Shown here piece after piece: positions 23,983-32,781 of a stretch of DNA of 64,000 nucleotides. Where the stretch lies: assembly GCF_001280435.1 (NCBI RefSeq), contig NZ_LBIP01000018.1:372001-436000 (forward strand), written 5' to 3'. The stretch is from Mangrovimonas xylaniphaga. GTDB lineage: Bacteria; Bacteroidota; Bacteroidia; Flavobacteriales; Flavobacteriaceae. The translations under genes and the position numbers were made by a program. Numbering within the stretch: the first letter of the stretch is position 1; each line of letters opens with the position of its first letter. Below the pieces are notes generated by a model. That model was not told the DNA's origin, did not search any database, and was given only the letters and a program-made list of their open reading frames with translations.

Positions 23983-24579
23983 TTAGTGCCGTGTTTTTAG
24001 TATGTCAACCACATCCTTTAAAGTGTAACCTTTAGCTTGGAGCAAAATTAAATAATGGAATAGTAAATCTGCGCTTTCGTTTAAAAACAATTCTTCATTA
24101 TTATCCTTGGCCTCTATGACCACTTCAACGGCCTCTTCCCCTACTTTTTGTGCAATTTTATTGATGCCCTTTTCAAATAGGGATGCTACATAAGATTCCG
24201 ACGGTTTAAAGTTCATTTTCCGGTTTTGAATAATGTCTTCCAAAGTTGTTAGAAATCCTAAATTAAGGCGGTTAGGCATGTTCCAACAGGTATCACTTCC
24301 TTTGTGACAGGTTGGGCCAAAAGGTGTAGCCTGAATCAATAGGGTGTCACCATCGCAATCAATCTTTATATCTACAAGTCTCAGTACATTTCCACTTTCT
24401 TCCCCCTTGGTCCAAAGACGCTGTTTGCTTCTGCTATAGAAGGTTACCAAGCCGGATACTTTCGTTTTTTCTAGGGCCTCTTCGTTCATATAGCCAAGCA
24501 TGAGGACGTTTTTAGTTTCGGCATCCTGTATGATTGCAGGTACCAAACCATTGTCGTTTTTATCAAAGTTTATTTGCAT
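23983..24579 (-). CDS. hisIE: HisIE: bifunctional phosphoribosyl-AMP cyclohydrolase / phosphoribosyl-ATP pyrophosphatase
   Basis: A 198-residue fusion doing steps 2 and 3 of histidine synthesis. The HisI half (about 1-105) has VLMLGYMNEEAL, the RSKQRLWTKGEESGN block and the zinc-ligand region DCDGDTLL...GPTCHKGSDTCW. The HisE half (about 106-198) has the KVGEEAVEVVIEAK helix typical of MazG-like pyrophosphatases. It is the last his gene of the operon, 37 bp after hisF. Confidence 0.95.
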   Translation of the reverse strand: MQINFDKNDNGLVPAIIQDAETKNVLMLGYMNEEALEKTKVSGLVTFYSRSKQRLWTKGEESGNVLRLVDIKIDCDGDTLLIQATPFGPTCHKGSDTCWNMPNRLNLGFLTTLEDIIQNRKMNFKPSESYVASLFEKGINKIAQKVGEEAVEVVIEAKDNNEELFLNESADLLFHYLILLQAKGYTLKDVVDILKTRH

Positions 24580-24616
24580 TCTTCGTTAAATTTATATTTG
24601 AATTAGACACTGCTCT

Positions 24617-25372
24617 TTACAGTCTAACCGCTATGCCTTTTTCTTTTAATTTCTGTTTCAATGTTTTGATTTCAATTTCGCTATAATGAAACACGCTGGC
24701 AGCAAGTGCTGCATCAGCCTTTCCTTTGGTGAAGGCTTCTTCAAAATGTGCTATGCTTCCTGCGCCTCCCGATGCAATAATGGGGATATGAAGCTCTTTG
24801 GATAATTGCGCCAAAGCCCCATTGGCAAAACCATTTTTGGTGCCGTCGTGATTCATGGAAGTAAAGAGGATTTCCCCAGCACCCCTATCCTGAGCTTCCT
24901 TGGCCCATTCAAAAAGGTCAAGGTCTGTGGGAATACTGCCACCTGCCAAATGAACCTTCCAAATGCCATCAATCTGTTTAGCGTCTATAGCTACCACGAT
25001 ACATTGATTTCCAAACTTTGCTGATAATTCACTAATTAACTCTGGTCTTTTCACTGCCGAGGAATTGATCGACACCTTATCGGCTCCACATTTTAACAGG
25101 GCATCAACATCGCTTACGGAGCCAATGCCACCTCCAACAGTAAATGGAATATTGACTTGTTCCGCCACATGAAGTACGAGCTCCAAAGTGGTTTTACGGG
25201 CTTCCTGAGTGGCTGAAATATCCAAAAAAACCAGCTCGTCAGCGCCTTTTTTAGCGTATTGTTGGGCCAATTCCACAGGGTTCCCAGCGTCCAATAAATT
25301 GACAAAATTAACGCCTTTAACAGTTCGCCCATTTTTAATATCCAGACAAGGGATAATACGTTTCGTAAACAT
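24617..25372 (-). CDS. hisF: HisF: imidazole glycerol phosphate synthase, cyclase subunit
   Basis: A 251-residue (beta-alpha)8 barrel that uses ammonia from HisH to make imidazole glycerol phosphate and AICAR. Family blocks are [19 protein letters not shown] with the catalytic Asp11, [20 protein letters not shown] with the second catalytic Asp and PIIASGGAG. Length is normal. It starts 4 bp after the hisA stop. Confidence 0.97.
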   Translation of the reverse strand: MFTKRIIPCLDIKNGRTVKGVNFVNLLDAGNPVELAQQYAKKGADELVFLDISATQEARKTTLELVLHVAEQVNIPFTVGGGIGSVSDVDALLKCGADKVSINSSAVKRPELISELSAKFGNQCIVVAIDAKQIDGIWKVHLAGGSIPTDLDLFEWAKEAQDRGAGEILFTSMNHDGTKNGFANGALAQLSKELHIPIIASGGAGSIAHFEEAFTKGKADAALAASVFHYSEIEIKTLKQKLKEKGIAVRL

Positions 25373-25376
25373 AATT

Positions 25377-26108
25377 TTATATTAGTCTTTTTTCTAGATC
25401 CTTCATTTGAATTCTACCTTCATAAATAGCTTTTCCCACGATAGCCCCTTCACAGCCAATACCTTCCAATTTATCAATATCATCCAAGCTACTAATGCCT
25501 CCAGACGCAATAAGTTTTAAGCTTTGGGGGCCATCCTTGCATTGAGCAAGGATTTTCTTGTAAAGCTCTATTGCGGGGCCTTCTAGCATCCCATCTTTAC
25601 TGATATCGGTACAAATAACATACTGTATTCCCTTTTCTTGATACGATTTGATAAACGGCATGATATTCAAATCACTTTCTTCCTGCCAGCCCGATGTGGC
25701 GATTTTTTCATCTTTGCAATCTGCGCCCAAAATGATTTTGTCACTTCCATATTTGCTGAGCCAGGTTTCAAATATCTCTGGATTTTTGACAGCAATGCTT
25801 CCCCCGGTAATTTGGGAGGCTCCAGAATTAAAAGCTATGTGTAAATCTTCATTGGATTTTAAACCTCCCCCAAAGTCAACTTTCAGGTTGGTTTTAGAGG
25901 CAATCTGTTCCAAAATTTTATAATTGACAATGTGCTTGCTTTTTGCACCATCCAAATCTACCAAGTGTAAATATTCAATGCCTGCACCTTCAAAAGATTT
26001 AGCCACTTCCAAAGGGTTTTCATTATATATTTTTTTGGTGCTGTAATCGCCTTTGGTAAGCCTAACACATTTACCTTCTATAATATCTATGGCTGGAATT
26101 ATTCTCAT
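25377..26108 (-). CDS. hisA: HisA: phosphoribosylformimino-AICAR-P isomerase
   Basis: A 243-residue half-barrel-repeat enzyme for the Amadori rearrangement of ProFAR to PRFAR. Seen are [16 protein letters not shown] with catalytic Asp8, [26 protein letters not shown] with the second catalytic Asp and [14 protein letters not shown]. The internal similarity to HisF is visible. It lies between hisH (12 bp) and hisF (4 bp). Confidence 0.97.
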   Translation of the reverse strand: MRIIPAIDIIEGKCVRLTKGDYSTKKIYNENPLEVAKSFEGAGIEYLHLVDLDGAKSKHIVNYKILEQIASKTNLKVDFGGGLKSNEDLHIAFNSGASQITGGSIAVKNPEIFETWLSKYGSDKIILGADCKDEKIATSGWQEESDLNIMPFIKSYQEKGIQYVICTDISKDGMLEGPAIELYKKILAQCKDGPQSLKLIASGGISSLDDIDKLEGIGCEGAIVGKAIYEGRIQMKDLEKRLI

Positions 26109-26120
26109 GTTTCTATAGTT

Positions 26121-26708
26121 TTAAAGCTCTAAAAAATTAGCTAATAGTTTACTGCCAACTTCACCACTTTTTTCTGGGTGAAACTGGACACCGTAAAAGT
26201 TGTTGTGTTGCAATGCCGAAGCATAGGAAGTGCCATAGGTTGTGGTTGCTATGGTTTCTGGACACATTTCGGCATAATAACTATGCACCAAATACATAAA
26301 GGCCTGTTCAGGGATTCCTTTAAACAAATTGGATGTTACATTTTCCACGGTATTCCATCCAATTTGAGGCACTTTAATGTCCTGTTCCGTAGCAAACCGT
26401 TTCACTTTAGTTTGAAAGATTCCCAAGCCATCTGTATTGCCTTCCTCTGTATGCTGACACAATAACTGCATGCCCAAGCAAATCCCTAAAACAGGTTGTT
26501 TGAGTTTTGGAATTAGAGTGTTTAATTCATGGCTGCGTAACATATGCATGGCAGAGCTAGCCTCTCCAACACCGGGGAAAATAACTTTGTCTGCCTCCAT
26601 AATAGTCTCTTTATTGGAAGATAAGGTGGTTTCCACCCCTAACCTTCCAAAAGCAAATTGAATGCTTTTAATGTTTCCTGCACCATAATCAATAATTACA
26701 AGTTTCAT
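26121..26708 (-). CDS. hisH: HisH: imidazole glycerol phosphate synthase, glutaminase subunit
   Basis: A 195-residue class I glutamine amidotransferase that feeds ammonia to HisF. The triad is C77 (LGICLGMQLL), H178 and E180 (GVQFHPEKSG). The start DYGAGNIKSI and the VIFPGVGEAS oxyanion region are typical. It lies 14 bp after hisB. Confidence 0.97.
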   Translation of the reverse strand: MKLVIIDYGAGNIKSIQFAFGRLGVETTLSSNKETIMEADKVIFPGVGEASSAMHMLRSHELNTLIPKLKQPVLGICLGMQLLCQHTEEGNTDGLGIFQTKVKRFATEQDIKVPQIGWNTVENVTSNLFKGIPEQAFMYLVHSYYAEMCPETIATTTYGTSYASALQHNNFYGVQFHPEKSGEVGSKLLANFLEL

Positions 26709-26722
26709 CTCTTCTTTTTAAT

Positions 26723-27856
26723 TTATAAAACTCCTTTGGTAGATGGTAATACCATTTTTTCAATATCGCGTTTTACGGCCATTTTAATAGCTTTTGCCAA
26801 GGCTTTGAAAATGGCTTCTATCTTGTGGTGTTCATTTGTGCCTTCTGCTTTGATGTTCAAATTGCATTTGGCTCCATCTGTAAAGGATTTAAAGAAGTGG
26901 AAAAACATTTCGGTTGGCATTTGCCCAATCATTTCCCGTTTGAAGTCCACATCCCAAACCAACCAATTCCGTCCTCCAAAATCGATGGCTACTTGAGCTA
27001 AACAGTCATCCATTGGCAAACAGAAACCATAACGTTCCATACCGCGTTTATCGCTTAAAGCTTTGGCAAATGTCTCACCTAAAGCAATGGCGGTATCTTC
27101 AATGGTGTGGTGCTCATCCACTTCCAAATCGCCATTAACTTCGATATTCAAGTCCAATTGTCCGTGACGTGCCAATTGGTCCAACATGTGGTCAAAGAAT
27201 TTAAGGCCTGTATCAATAGAGCTTTTTCCTGTGCCATCCAAATTCAGTTCTATGGTTATTTTAGTTTCATTGGTATTTCTAGAGAATTGTGCTACACGCT
27301 CCTTAGCCTTTAGGTACTTGTAAATCTCCTTCCAACTATTTGTTTCCAGAGCAATGAAAGGTTTCAATTCTTCTTCTTTGATAGAGATTTCAGAAGTGCC
27401 TAAATTGGTATGATTGTTAATATAAATAGCTTTAGAATTTAGGTTTTTAGCCAATTCCACATCCGTTAACCGATCCCCTATCACAAAGGATTTAGATAAA
27501 TCATAGGCTTCTGAAAAATACTTGGTCAAAAGTCCTGTGTTAGGCTTTCTGGTGGAGGCATTTTCATGCGGAAAAGTGCGGTCTATAAACTGTTCAGAGA
27601 ATAGGACATCTTCCTGCTGAAAAGTTTCAATAATGAAATTGTGCACTGGCCAAAACGTATTTTCCGGGAATACTTCTGTCCCCAAACCGTCTTGGTTGGT
27701 GATCATCACCAATTCAAAATCCAATTCCTTTGCAATTTTGCTTAAATACTGAAATACTTTTGGGTAAAACTTCAATTTCTCAAATGCATCTATTTGTTCA
27801 TCTTCTGGTTCTTTTATCAAGGTACCGTCACGGTCTATAAATAATACTTTTTTCAT
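26723..27856 (-). CDS. hisB: HisB: bifunctional histidinol-phosphatase / imidazoleglycerol-phosphate dehydratase
   Basis: A 377-residue fusion. The N-terminal HAD phosphatase (1-about 165) has FIDRDGTL with nucleophile D8 and acid D10, and [10 protein letters not shown]. The C-terminal dehydratase (about 180-377) has the metal-binding [14 protein letters not shown] and [17 protein letters not shown]. The start ATG 27856 overlaps the hisC stop as ATGA, which fixes it; a longer frame beginning at 27943 lies inside hisC. Confidence 0.96.
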   Translation of the reverse strand: MKKVLFIDRDGTLIKEPEDEQIDAFEKLKFYPKVFQYLSKIAKELDFELVMITNQDGLGTEVFPENTFWPVHNFIIETFQQEDVLFSEQFIDRTFPHENASTRKPNTGLLTKYFSEAYDLSKSFVIGDRLTDVELAKNLNSKAIYINNHTNLGTSEISIKEEELKPFIALETNSWKEIYKYLKAKERVAQFSRNTNETKITIELNLDGTGKSSIDTGLKFFDHMLDQLARHGQLDLNIEVNGDLEVDEHHTIEDTAIALGETFAKALSDKRGMERYGFCLPMDDCLAQVAIDFGGRNWLVWDVDFKREMIGQMPTEMFFHFFKSFTDGAKCNLNIKAEGTNEHHKIEAIFKALAKAIKMAVKRDIEKMVLPSTKGVL

Positions 27857-28911
27857 AACGAGGTTTCTAGATTTTTTAAGGTTTGGATGAGTATTTGATT
27901 TTCTTTGGAATTCCCAACAGTAATACGAAGGCAATTGGCACATAAGGGTTCCTTGCTCCTATTTCGAACCACAATGCCTTTTGTCACAAGTTGCTCATAT
28001 CGTTTATTGGCATCGTCAACTTTTAAAAGCAAAAAGTTGGCATCTGAAGGATATATTTTTTCAATATATGGAATGTTCTCAAGCTCCTTTTGAAGTAATT
28101 CTCGTTGTTCCAAAATGCTGCACACTTCGTCTTGAAGCTGAGCTGCTTTCTGCAGTTGAGTTAAAGCTTTTTGTTGGGTTAATTCATTAATGTTATATGG
28201 TGGTTTGATTTTGTTGAGCAAGGCAATGATTTCTTTGGAAGAATAGCAAATTCCCAATCGTATTCCTGCGAGACCGTAAGCTTTGGACAAGGTTTGAGTG
28301 ACGATAAGGTTTGGAAAATCCTCTAATCGGCTGAGCCAACTTTCCTGCGCAGAAAAGTCTATATAAGCTTCATCTATAATTACCAATCCTTGAAATGATT
28401 GAATCAACTGTTCAATGGCCGATGCATTAAAACTGTTCGCCGTAGGATTGTTTGGCGAGCATAAAAACAACAGTTTGGTAGTATTGTCTACATTGTTTAA
28501 AATATCTTCTACATTGGGCTGAAAATCTTCCTTAAGCAAGATTTTTATAGTCTTGATCGCATTGACATTGGCCAAAACTTCATACATCCCGTATGTTGGT
28601 GGCAAAATGACAATGCTATCCTTGTTGGGTTCACAAAAGACCCTAAAAATCAAATCCAAGACTTCATCGCTTCCATTACCTAAAAGGATTTGTTCCTTAG
28701 GTACTTGTTTAAGTTCCGATAAAATCTCTTTAAGTTTGTTTTGTTGGGGATCTGGATAACGGTTTAAACCATTATTGAAAGGGTTTTCGTTAGCATCCAA
28801 AAACACATAGTTGACATTCATCTCTTTAAAGTCATCTCTTGCCGAGGTATAAGGTTTTAATGCCATGACATTAGGACGTGCCAGTTTTTTTATATCAATC
28901 ATTGTTTTCAT
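27853..28911 (-). CDS. hisC: HisC: histidinol-phosphate aminotransferase
   Basis: A 352-residue PLP enzyme (fold type I) converting imidazole acetol phosphate to histidinol phosphate. Seen are [32 protein letters not shown] and the PLP Lys in [15 protein letters not shown]. Its ATG overlaps the hisD stop (ATGA, 28908-28911) and its stop overlaps the hisB start, so the three are translationally coupled. Confidence 0.96.
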   Translation of the reverse strand: MKTMIDIKKLARPNVMALKPYTSARDDFKEMNVNYVFLDANENPFNNGLNRYPDPQQNKLKEILSELKQVPKEQILLGNGSDEVLDLIFRVFCEPNKDSIVILPPTYGMYEVLANVNAIKTIKILLKEDFQPNVEDILNNVDNTTKLLFLCSPNNPTANSFNASAIEQLIQSFQGLVIIDEAYIDFSAQESWLSRLEDFPNLIVTQTLSKAYGLAGIRLGICYSSKEIIALLNKIKPPYNINELTQQKALTQLQKAAQLQDEVCSILEQRELLQKELENIPYIEKIYPSDANFLLLKVDDANKRYEQLVTKGIVVRNRSKEPLCANCLRITVGNSKENQILIQTLKNLETSL

Positions 28912-30209
28912 GCCGTTTTAGCTTTTTTATGGATATCTTTTAAGCGAATGGAGACCGCATTTTTATGGGCCTGTAGGCCTTCTGCTTCCGCCATGAGCTC
29001 TACGGATTCCCCAATACCTAACAATCCCTCAGGAGTAATTCTCTGATAGGTGATGCTTTTAGTGAAACTGTCCAAATTCACGCCAGAATACGCTTTACTA
29101 AAGCCGTTAGTGGGTAACGTATGGTTGGTTCCAGAAGCATAATCACCTGCGCTTTCAGGGGTGTAATTGCCAATAAAAACTGAACCTGCATTATTGATGC
29201 CATTGACATAAAAATCTTCGTTTTCTGAACAGATGATTAAGTGCTCAGGGGCGTACATGTTGATTAAATCCATAGCTTCTTCATCCGATTTCAAAAGAAA
29301 GCATTTGGAGTTGGCTATGGCCTTTTCCGCTATACTTTTTCTCGGTAATTGCTCAAGTTGACTTTCTACTTCTTTGATTACTTTATTGATAAAAGATTTT
29401 GAAGTGGACACTAGAATTACTTGGCTATCCGCACCGTGTTCGGCTTGACTCAACAGGTCCGAAGCCACATAAGTAGCATTGGCTGTATCATCTGCCACTA
29501 CCAATAATTCACTAGGGCCAGCGGGCATGTCTATTGCCATGCCATATTTAGTTGATAATTGTTTGGCTACAGTGACATATTGGTTTCCTGGGCCAAATAT
29601 TTTATAGACCTGTGGAATTATATCTGTACCAAAGGTCATTCCTGCAATAGCCTGTATACCCCCCACTTTGATTATCCTATCAATCCCACAAAGATTGGCT
29701 GTATAAAGTATTTCGTTAGCGATGGATCCAGATTTGTTTGGTGGCGTGCATAATACCAATTCTTTACAACCTGCAATTTGCGCAGGAACAGCTAGCATGA
29801 GCACTGTTGAAAATAAAGGCGCTGTTCCTCCGGGAATATACAATCCAATTTTTTCAATAGGCCTTTTTTCTTGCCAACAGGTTACACCTGGCAAAGTCTC
29901 GACCAATACCTTTGTTGTTTTTTGAGCTTTGTGAAAGGCTTCGATATTGGTTTTTGCCAAATTAATAGCCGTTTTTAGTTTGCCAGGAACTGTATTGCAA
30001 GCCGCTTCTTTTTCCTGTTTAGGGACTAAATTAGACTCTAGAGTTACACCATCGAATAGTAACGTGTATTTTTTTATGGCCTCATCGCTATTGCGCTGTA
30101 CATCTTCAAATATTTGCTCAACGGTGTGCTCTATGGTGGCCAAACTTTTTGTGGGGCGTTTCAATAGCAGTTCCCACTGAGATCTATCTGGAGTTTCAAT
30201 AATATTCAT
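28908..30209 (-). CDS. hisD: HisD: histidinol dehydrogenase
   Basis: A 433-residue zinc enzyme doing the last two oxidations of the pathway with NAD. Seen are GLYIPGGTAPLFSTVLM, PAGPSELLVVADDTA, LLSQAEHGADSQ with zinc ligands, the catalytic MYAPEHLI and GTNHTLPTNGFS. I chose ATG 30209; an in-frame GTG lies 6 bp upstream. It follows hisG by about 20 bp. Confidence 0.96.
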   Translation of the reverse strand: MNIIETPDRSQWELLLKRPTKSLATIEHTVEQIFEDVQRNSDEAIKKYTLLFDGVTLESNLVPKQEKEAACNTVPGKLKTAINLAKTNIEAFHKAQKTTKVLVETLPGVTCWQEKRPIEKIGLYIPGGTAPLFSTVLMLAVPAQIAGCKELVLCTPPNKSGSIANEILYTANLCGIDRIIKVGGIQAIAGMTFGTDIIPQVYKIFGPGNQYVTVAKQLSTKYGMAIDMPAGPSELLVVADDTANATYVASDLLSQAEHGADSQVILVSTSKSFINKVIKEVESQLEQLPRKSIAEKAIANSKCFLLKSDEEAMDLINMYAPEHLIICSENEDFYVNGINNAGSVFIGNYTPESAGDYASGTNHTLPTNGFSKAYSGVNLDSFTKSITYQRITPEGLLGIGESVELMAEAEGLQAHKNAVSIRLKDIHKKAKTA

Positions 30210-30229
30210 AATCACTTTTATTTAATTGT

Positions 30230-31087
30230 TTACAGCACCATGTTCTCAATTGGGCACACCAAAATACCTTGAGCTCCCTCGCGTTTTAATTCGTCGATAA
30301 TGTCCCAGAATTCATGTTTATTAATAACTGAGTGTACCGAGCTCCAGCCCTCTTCTGCCAAGGGCAATACAGTTGGACTTTTCATGCCAGGAAGGATTTT
30401 AATGATATCTTCAATTTTATCGTTTGGCGCATTGAGAAGCACGTATTTGGATTGTCTTCCTTTTAAAACAGATTGCAGCCTAAACTGAAGTCGATCTAAA
30501 ATTTCCTGTTGTTCCTTTCCAATAAGTGGTGAAGCCGCCAAAACCGCTTCGGATTTTAAAATGACTTCCACCTCCTTCAAATTGTTTTTAAACAAAGTGC
30601 TTCCACTGGAAACAATATCGACTATGGCATCGGCAAGGCCAATGTTTGGTGCAATTTCAACAGAACCATTGATAATGTGTAAATTGGCATTGATATTATT
30701 TTTGGTAAGATATTGGTTGACAGTATTTGGATAAGAAGTTGCGATGCGTTTGCCTTCAAGATCCTGAATACTTTTGAATTTCGAACTTTTTGGAATAGCA
30801 ACAGAGACTTTACATCTTGAAAATCCCAATTTTTCTACAATGGTGAGATTTCCTCCTTTTTCAATTAAGACATTTTCCCCAATAATGGCGGCATCCACTA
30901 CACCGTCTTTTAAATAATGTGGAATGTCTCCATTTCTTAAATAAAAAACTTCCAAAGGGAAATTACGGGCGGCAACTTTCAACTGATCCTTGCCATTGTC
31001 GATGGATACTCCAATTTCATTTAAGATTCTCATGGAATCGTCATGAAGTCGACCAGTTTTTTGAACTGCAATTTTTAATTTACTCAT
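30230..31087 (-). CDS. hisG: HisG: ATP phosphoribosyltransferase, long form
   Basis: A 285-residue enzyme for the first committed step. It starts MSKLKIAVQKTGRLHDDSM at ATG 31087. The catalytic domains have DAAIIGENVL, CKVSVAIPKS, RIATSYPNTV, the PRPP-site-like VSSGSTLFKNNL and a C-terminal regulatory ACT-like domain (about 210-285) present only in the long form, so no HisZ is needed and histidine feedback is expected. An in-frame extension to 31153 runs through the attenuator hairpin and is rejected. Its start region may pair with the leader (see findings). Confidence 0.95.
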   Translation of the reverse strand: MSKLKIAVQKTGRLHDDSMRILNEIGVSIDNGKDQLKVAARNFPLEVFYLRNGDIPHYLKDGVVDAAIIGENVLIEKGGNLTIVEKLGFSRCKVSVAIPKSSKFKSIQDLEGKRIATSYPNTVNQYLTKNNINANLHIINGSVEIAPNIGLADAIVDIVSSGSTLFKNNLKEVEVILKSEAVLAASPLIGKEQQEILDRLQFRLQSVLKGRQSKYVLLNAPNDKIEDIIKILPGMKSPTVLPLAEEGWSSVHSVINKHEFWDIIDELKREGAQGILVCPIENMVL

Positions 31088-31131
31088 GTTATGTTTTTTG
31101 ATGTTTGAGTAAATCTGGGGCATGAAAGCAA

Positions 31132-31162
31132 AAAACCCGTTTGATTTACTCAAACGGGTTTT
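31132..31162 (-). terminator. Attenuator hairpin of the his operon
   Basis: AAAACCCGTTTGA (31132-31144) and TCAAACGGGTTTT (31150-31162) form a 13-bp perfect stem with a 5-nt loop, and on the minus strand six T follow. It lies between the His-rich leader peptide and hisG, where an attenuator belongs. Confidence 0.85.
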
Positions 31163-31192
31163 AGATAATATTTGGATTTATTCAACACATCT

Positions 31193-31246
31193 TCATCTCG
31201 CCTGAGTGCAAGTATGAAAATGATGATGTAATTGAATAAAAGTCAT
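31193..31246 (-). CDS. hisL: HisL: histidine-operon leader peptide
   Basis: A 17-codon frame, MTFIQLHHHFHTCTQAR, from ATG 31246 to TGA 31193. Four of five consecutive codons are His (CAT CAT CAT TTT CAT). It is followed 30 bp later by a strong intrinsic terminator and then hisG. By the established mechanism for such leaders, ribosome stalling at His codons when charged His-tRNA is scarce would prevent termination. It is too short for ordinary gene finding and was read directly from the minus strand. Confidence 0.85.
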   Translation of the reverse strand: MTFIQLHHHFHTCTQAR

Positions 31247-31268
31247 TTCTTTTTAATGATTTGAAGTA

Positions 31269-31301
31269 CAAATATTTGTGAATTAATTTTAGATATCCAA
31301 A
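31269..31301 (-). promoter_or_regulatory. Putative his operon promoter
   Basis: On the minus strand TTTG (31298-31301) and AATATTTG (31269-31276) match the Bacteroidota -33 TTTG and -7 TAnnTTTG boxes (one mismatch) with a 21-bp spacer. The -7 box is part of the palindrome CAAATATTTG. Transcription would start shortly before hisL. Confidence 0.55.
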
Positions 31302-31312
31302 TAATTTAAAAT

Positions 31313-31945
31313 CTATTTTAGAATTTCTTTTTTATAAAGATGGTCCACCAACACTTTAGAAAAACGTTTCGCTCCCTTTTTAACACTTGAAGGTGAAGAT
31401 ACAGAGGATTGTCCTTTCCAAATTAAAGCCTCTTCTTTGGACTGCATTGAACTTAAATCATAAAGAAAGGCTTCAAACCAATACTTTTTGTTACCCGAGG
31501 TGTAATAATCTGGAGCTGGGACTTCGGTGTTACGCAAATTTACGTGCTGTTCCAAACGTTGATTGGCAGGAGCTCCATACAACACTTCAGTGCTATATTC
31601 TGGAACGTCCAAATCTCCTAAATAACTCACAATAATGGCGCCATCTACCCTATTTTGGTTAAGGGTTTTGGTGATATAACCTTCATCCCAATTGCCTTGG
31701 GTGATATTTTCCTTGAACAGTTCTGAGCCATATACTACATTGTCCATGCCGTGTTTTTCGAATTTCTGGCCAATATGTTTTTCAAGAATTTCCTTAAGTT
31801 CTAAATCGGAGCTTACTGCAATCACGGCGATTCGGCCATAATATTTTGGGAGTTCAAGGTTTGGTTTAAGCCAATTTGATGTCATAGATGGTCCACAGGA
31901 CATCATCAATAGTAGCATCATCAGTATGAAACCAAACCTTGTCAC
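31313..31945 (-). CDS. Unknown lipoprotein, 210 residues
   Basis: The lipobox is LMMSC (C17). The mature part starts with a YYGRIAVIAVSSDLELKEILE segment and continues with alternating strands and helices (VDGAIIVSYLGDL, KYWFEAFLYDLSSMQSKEEALIWKG), a layout like lipoproteins of the DUF4136/GNA1162 type that resemble TolB-like N-domains; I cannot assign it firmly. It is the last gene of the fabG-VWA-SPFH operon, 12 bp after the SPFH gene. Confidence 0.65.
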   Translation of the reverse strand: MTRFGFILMMLLLMMSCGPSMTSNWLKPNLELPKYYGRIAVIAVSSDLELKEILEKHIGQKFEKHGMDNVVYGSELFKENITQGNWDEGYITKTLNQNRVDGAIIVSYLGDLDVPEYSTEVLYGAPANQRLEQHVNLRNTEVPAPDYYTSGNKKYWFEAFLYDLSSMQSKEEALIWKGQSSVSSPSSVKKGAKRFSKVLVDHLYKKEILK

Positions 31946-31957
31946 ATCATTTTACTA

Positions 31958-32773
31958 TTATTGATTTCCTAAAATAATCGGCATACCACTGTCTCCCGAA
32001 CCAATTACAATGACTTTGCTGTTTGGGGATTCGGAAAGTTGTATGGTTGCTTCAATTCCTTTGTCTTGAAGGATTTTATCTGTAAGTGAAGCGCTAAGGA
32101 TTTTATTGGCGTCTGCCTTTCCTTGAGCTTCAATTATTTGGCGTTCGGCTTCTTTTTGAGCCGTTACCAAGCGAAATTCATATTCCAAAGATTCCTGTTC
32201 TTGCTTCAGCTTACGCTCAATGGCATCCTTTATGGTTGGCGGAAGCGTTACATCCCTTACCAACACTTCGTTCAACTGGATGTATTGGTCGTCCACAATT
32301 TTTTTGGTTTCTTCAAATATTTCCTGTTGAATTGCATCACGCTTACTGGAATACAATTGTTCTGGTGTATAACGTCCTACGACACTTCTCGCTGCAGATC
32401 TGATAGCTGGCAACAAAACACGCTCACGATACTTTTCACTTTTTTCCTTGTGCAATTTACCTAAGCCTTCATATTTTGGTTGGAACCAAACCGAAGCTTC
32501 CAATTTTATATCCAATCCATTGGAGGATAATACATTCATTTTTTCCAACACTTCCTGCTGTCTTACTTCGTAGACAAAGACTTTGTTCCAAGGAGCCACG
32601 ACATGGAATCCTTCTGATAATGGAGGTTCATCGGTTACCACACCGCCCCCAAATGTCCTATAAAGCACCCCAGCTTCCCCCGGACCAATGGTTATTGCAG
32701 ATTTTGAAATAGTAATAATTAACACAACGAGCAAAGCCACGAAAGGCAATGCGATTTTGGGCATTTTTTCCAT
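31958..32773 (-). CDS. Prohibitin-like SPFH-domain membrane protein
   Basis: A 271-residue protein with one N-terminal membrane helix (ALPFVALLVVLIITISKSA) followed by an SPFH/band-7 domain (GPGEAGVLYRTFGG, SEGFHVVAPW, VLSSNGLDIKLEASVWFQ, SVVGRYTPEQLYS) and a helical tail rich in Glu/Gln (EQESLEYEFRLVTAQKEAERQ) that should oligomerise into rings. Prohibitin-family proteins organise membrane domains and control membrane proteases. It lies 8 bp after a VWA membrane protein and 12 bp before a lipoprotein gene, suggesting one complex. Confidence 0.9.
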   Translation of the reverse strand: MEKMPKIALPFVALLVVLIITISKSAITIGPGEAGVLYRTFGGGVVTDEPPLSEGFHVVAPWNKVFVYEVRQQEVLEKMNVLSSNGLDIKLEASVWFQPKYEGLGKLHKEKSEKYRERVLLPAIRSAARSVVGRYTPEQLYSSKRDAIQQEIFEETKKIVDDQYIQLNEVLVRDVTLPPTIKDAIERKLKQEQESLEYEFRLVTAQKEAERQIIEAQGKADANKILSASLTDKILQDKGIEATIQLSESPNSKVIVIGSGDSGMPIILGNQ

Positions 32774-32781
32774 AAATAATA

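Noticed and set aside
27857-27943. HisB start at 27943
   Set aside because: It lies in hisC; ATG 27856 gives the ATGA overlap and the normal HAD start.
31088-31153. HisG start at 31153
   Set aside because: The extension is translated attenuator sequence; the family N-terminus begins at 31087.
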